Below are positions 39,309-40,742 of a stretch of DNA of 40,742 nt, piece by piece. The position numbers and the translations under genes were made by a program. This DNA comes from Gammaproteobacteria bacterium. GTDB lineage: Bacteria; Pseudomonadota; Gammaproteobacteria; GCA-002705445; GCA-002716945. A model generated the notes under the pieces. That model saw nothing but the letters and a program-made list of their open reading frames with translations. It did not search any database and was not told the DNA's origin. Every line of letters begins with the position of its first letter. Position 1 is the stretch's first letter. The DNA lies in contig PBFS01000026.1 in assembly GCA_002718845.1 (NCBI GenBank), forward strand, positions 1 through 40,742. Direction: 5' to 3'.

Positions 39309-40085
39309 TTACGTAAAAAATATCTTTGTTCCAAGATATGCTATAAATAGAAACATCATGCCCCCAAGAGCTAAATTTGTAGCTTGTCTACCTCTTACAC
39401 CAGAAGAAAATTTTTTGAAAAGAAGATAAGAATATGTTACCCATGCAATAATAGAAAAAGTTATTTTTTGTAATAAGTTTTGATTGCCATCTAATATAAC
39501 AAAGGGAGACCCGCTTAAAAGTGAAAGTGTAAGTAGTATAAATCCAAGTATTATAAGTTCAAACATAACTTTTTCCATTTTCTCTATTGATGGAAGAACA
39601 TTATTTAGAGATGAATTTTGAATATTCTTTAATTTATATTCTTGATGTTTTAAAAGAATAGCTTGTATGGCCGCAAGACCAAGAAAACCATAAGATACAA
39701 TTGAGACAACTATATGTAGAATTAAACTATTATCTATTTTTATTTGCTCTTTTTCAAAATTAAAAAACAGGGTAAGTAAAATAGCACCTATAGTTAATGG
39801 AAAAAGAATTACGCCTAAGTGCTTTATAGGTTTTGTAAACATAAACAAAAAGAATAGATAGTTCAAAATAAGGGAAGTTACTAGTAAAGCTATTGCAAAA
39901 TTTATCTGCATAGAATGAGATGAGGCAAGATCATACGTATATATGCTTGTTAGAATAATACTTAATAATAAAACTATGCAAAATAATGTTTGTGTAAATT
40001 TTTGATTAAATTGCATAAGCATATTTTTTATACTTAACGTTGACAAAATATAACCAATTATTGATAGAGAGGCCAATAGTTCCAT
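39309..40085 (-). CDS. ypjD: CcsA/YpjD-family cytochrome c assembly-like membrane protein
   Basis: 258-residue membrane protein with eight predicted helices, of the CcmC/CcsA superfamily. The C-terminal half (LILHIVVSIVSYGFLGLAAIQAILLKHQEYKL... and FSIIAWVTYSYLLFKKFSSGVRGRQATNLALGGMMFLFIAYLGTKIF) is typical of YpjD. Its role is unclear despite similarity to haem-handling proteins. The frame is open to a TTG at 40118, but the ATG at 40083-40085 begins right before the first helix, as in E. coli, so I choose it. ffh, the usual divergent neighbour, is missing. Confidence 0.88.
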   Translation of the reverse strand: MELLASLSIIGYILSTLSIKNMLMQFNQKFTQTLFCIVLLLSIILTSIYTYDLASSHSMQINFAIALLVTSLILNYLFFLFMFTKPIKHLGVILFPLTIGAILLTLFFNFEKEQIKIDNSLILHIVVSIVSYGFLGLAAIQAILLKHQEYKLKNIQNSSLNNVLPSIEKMEKVMFELIILGFILLTLSLLSGSPFVILDGNQNLLQKITFSIIAWVTYSYLLFKKFSSGVRGRQATNLALGGMMFLFIAYLGTKIFFT

Positions 40086-40260
40086 TTTTAAATTATTAGG
40101 TTTTCCGTGATGATACAATCCATGCCTAGATTTTAGATATAACTTCCATTAGTTTTTGTTTATTTATTATGATAATAGCAAATTTTCTTGGTAAAAATAG
40201 CAAGATATTCAATAAAAATCCTTTTTGATGGGAAAATTACTAACTAGAAAGTTTAACTAG

Positions 40261-40269
40261 TGATATAAT
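40261..40269 (+). promoter_or_regulatory. Extended -10 promoter for rpsP
   Basis: TG-A-TATAAT, a perfect extended -10 (TGnTATAAT), with TATAAT at 40264-40269. No clear -35 is present or needed. AAGGAG at 40286-40291 lies 12 bases before the ATG at 40304, so this gene has a normal leader and ribosome site. Confidence 0.72.
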
Positions 40270-40303
40270 TAGCTGTTTTCCAACTAAGGAGAGTAATTAA
40301 AAT

Positions 40304-40742
40304 ATGGTGAGAATTAGATTATCAAGAGGCGGAGCTAAAAAAAGGCCCTACTATCATATAGTTGTAATGGATAAAAGGCAGCGTCGAGACGGTAGATGTT
40401 TAGAAAGAATAGGTAGTTATGATCCAAATCTTGAGACAGAAGATAGAATAAACTTAGATTTAGAAAGACTAGACTATTGGGTTTCTAAGGGAGCTCAAAT
40501 AAGTGATAGAGTAAAATACCTTAAAGAGTATTCTCAAGATAAAGATAATTTAAAAAATAGAGAGAAAATAAAATTAAGCCAGCTTGAGAAGTTAAAGAAA
40601 AAAAGATTGGCTAAAAAAGAAGAAGTAAAAGCTGAAGAACCAGCTAAAGAAGAAGTAAAAACTGAAGAGGCTGCTGCACCTGAAGCACCAGCTGAAGAAC
40701 CAGCTAAAGAAGAAGTAAAAACTGAAGAGGCTGCTGCACCTG
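40304..40742 (+). CDS. rpsP: 30S ribosomal protein S16 with long charged tail, 3'-truncated by window edge
   Basis: Small-subunit protein needed for 30S assembly. The frame runs from the ATG at 40304 to the window end without a stop, giving 146 codons. The S16 fold occupies about residues 1-80 (MVRIRLSRGGAKKRPYYHIVV, RDGRCLERIGSYDP, RLDYWVSKGAQISDRV). After it comes a Lys/Glu-rich linker, then from codon 110 an Ala/Glu/Pro/Lys repeat. E. coli S16 has only 82 residues, so most of the extra length is a non-homologous tail. rimM, trmD and rplS would normally follow outside the window. Confidence 0.95.
   Translation, partial: MVRIRLSRGGAKKRPYYHIVVMDKRQRRDGRCLERIGSYDPNLETEDRINLDLERLDYWVSKGAQISDRVKYLKEYSQDKDNLKNREKIKLSQLEKLKKKRLAKKEEVKAEEPAKEEVKTEEAAAPEAPAEEPAKEEVKTEEAAAP
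40631..40742 (+). repeat. 60-bp perfect tandem repeat in the rpsP tail
   Basis: One full 60-bp unit (40631-40690) is followed by a second copy of which 52 bases are visible, identical at every position. The unit is 20 codons in frame (AEEPAKEEVK then TEEAAAPEAP), and a degenerate earlier piece (KKEEVK) precedes it. Perfect DNA identity implies recent duplication or slippage, and such repeats also tend to break assemblies. Confidence 0.92.

Noticed and set aside
1-40742. CRISPR array, insertion sequence, prophage or integrase signature
   Set aside because: No regularly spaced repeats, transposase or phage-like genes were seen; the only strong tandem repeat is in the rpsP tail.

Overview
The window comes from a very AT-rich, tightly packed bacterial chromosome, most likely a streamlined gammaproteobacterium. 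The order prs-rplY-pth-ychF, the dapA-bamC pair, BamC itself, Hda and the CorC/YpjD/XseB/Dxs block all fit that class. The cNOR-type nitric oxide reductase, a full four-cysteine FNR regulator, the System I cytochrome c maturation genes, molybdopterin genes and a possible SoxXA-binding-type protein suggest a facultatively anaerobic or microaerobic, possibly sulfur-oxidising, lifestyle. I cannot name the genus from sequence alone. No gene-free stretch exceeds 300 bases; the longest is the 218 bases between ypjD and rpsP.

Layout. 1-3200: the 3' part of prs, then rplY, pth, ychF and a CAU-anticodon tRNA. 3226-5803 (minus): norB, norC, a three-helix membrane protein and a tiny lipoprotein. An FNR-type palindrome follows at about 5880. 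5980-10342 (plus): a small secreted Cys-containing protein, then ccmD (38 codons), ccmE, ccmF, ccmG, ccmH and ccmI. 10345-11545: fnr, diverging across two tandem FNR boxes from an unknown 133-residue protein with the strongest Shine-Dalgarno in the window. 11621-13569 (minus): trhO, an O-methyltransferase and a YceI protein. 13556-19319: an unusual cassette of a CDP-alcohol phosphatidyltransferase, an MDR dehydrogenase, an active-site-depleted PTPS/QueD homologue, a GT4 glycosyltransferase, a methyltransferase, a UPF0104-type membrane protein and a RibD-like reductase. 19313-21803: a DUF502-like fragment, hisI, a CHCC zinc-finger protein, a MOSC protein and an EamA transporter. 21897-26246: a DUF1244 protein, moeB, moaA, a small membrane protein, moaD, moaE and argG. 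26248-31550: a DUF3108 protein, purN, purM, hda, a WrbA-like flavoprotein, the possible SoxK-like protein and a short proS. 31656-34719: perM-like, dapA and bamC. 34724-40085 (minus): ypjD, corC, xseB, dxs, queD (apparently with an ATT start) and folE2. The window ends inside rpsP, in a 60-bp tandem repeat.

How they work together. FNR probably senses low oxygen and acts on its own intergenic region and on the nor region. Ccm attaches haem to NorC and other c-type cytochromes. MoeB/MoaA/MoaD/MoaE make molybdopterin for unseen oxidoreductases. FolE2 and canonical QueD supply the deazapurine (queuosine) and possibly folate routes. The 13.5-19.3 kb cassette is the best candidate for an undescribed system: it resembles a pathway for a glycosylated, methylated pterin- or pyrimidine-derived compound tied to a lipid or membrane step. 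That reading is inference.
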